64,000 nucleotides of DNA from Takifugu bimaculatus (lineage: Eukaryota; Chordata; Actinopteri; Tetraodontiformes; Tetraodontidae), in contig CP034976.1 in the NCBI GenBank assembly GCA_004026145.2, positions 6,378,296 to 6,442,295 of the forward strand, in the 5' to 3' direction. This document shows positions 60,759 to 64,000 of this stretch, one piece after another (within the stretch, counting starts at the first letter, position 1; each line of letters opens with the position of its first letter). Under the pieces are notes generated by a model, which searched no databases, was not told the origin of the DNA, and was given only the letters and a program-made list of their open reading frames with translations. Position numbers and translations under genes: made by a program.

Positions 60759-64000
<3,242 letters not shown>

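Overview
The window reads as chromosomal DNA of a bony fish, most likely a teleost. It has two multi-exon vertebrate developmental genes with GT-AG introns, very long CA/GT microsatellites, one degenerate block resembling a common fish dispersed repeat, and no bacterial or viral gene structure. The species cannot be named from the sequence.

Layout. Positions 1-1432 are the 3' part of intron 1 of a spalt-like zinc-finger gene. Exons at 1433-4576, 4769-5106 and 5318-5749 (+ strand) encode nearly all of Sall3; exon 1, with the short N-terminal repressor motif, lies upstream of the window. The 3' UTR runs to about 6.93 kb. From there to about 55.8 kb I see no protein-coding exon: nearly 49 kb of non-coding DNA with microsatellites, G-rich tracts, enhancer-like stretches, a CpG-rich block at 48.3-49.2 kb and four CTCF-like motifs in one orientation. 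At 55.8-56.3 kb lies the promoter/5' UTR of nfatc1 (+ strand), followed by exon 1 (56297-56390), the large regulatory-domain exon (58564-59645) and the first Rel-homology exon (60599-60758). The gene continues past the end of the window.

How the genes relate. Sall3 is a nuclear zinc-finger repressor used in limb, neural and sensory development. NFATc1 is a calcineurin-controlled transcription factor of heart valve, bone and immune cells. They are chromosomal neighbours in vertebrates (human 18q23), but in human ATP9B lies between them and no atp9b exon is recognisable here. The long gap most likely holds distal regulatory elements, chiefly for sall3, with a possible insulator zone on the nfatc1 side.

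Main points for a second look: (1) four apparent single-base insertions break otherwise intact conserved coding exons (three in sall3 exon 2, one in nfatc1 exon 2), all of the +1 type, which looks like residual assembly error; (2) this sall3 lacks the third C2H2 zinc-finger pair, replaced by a 192-bp intron at the position where tetrapod genes read Gly-Lys; (3) a perfect palindromic nuclear-receptor element, a CTCF-like cluster, a CpG-rich orphan block and strong G-quadruplex candidates in the gap.
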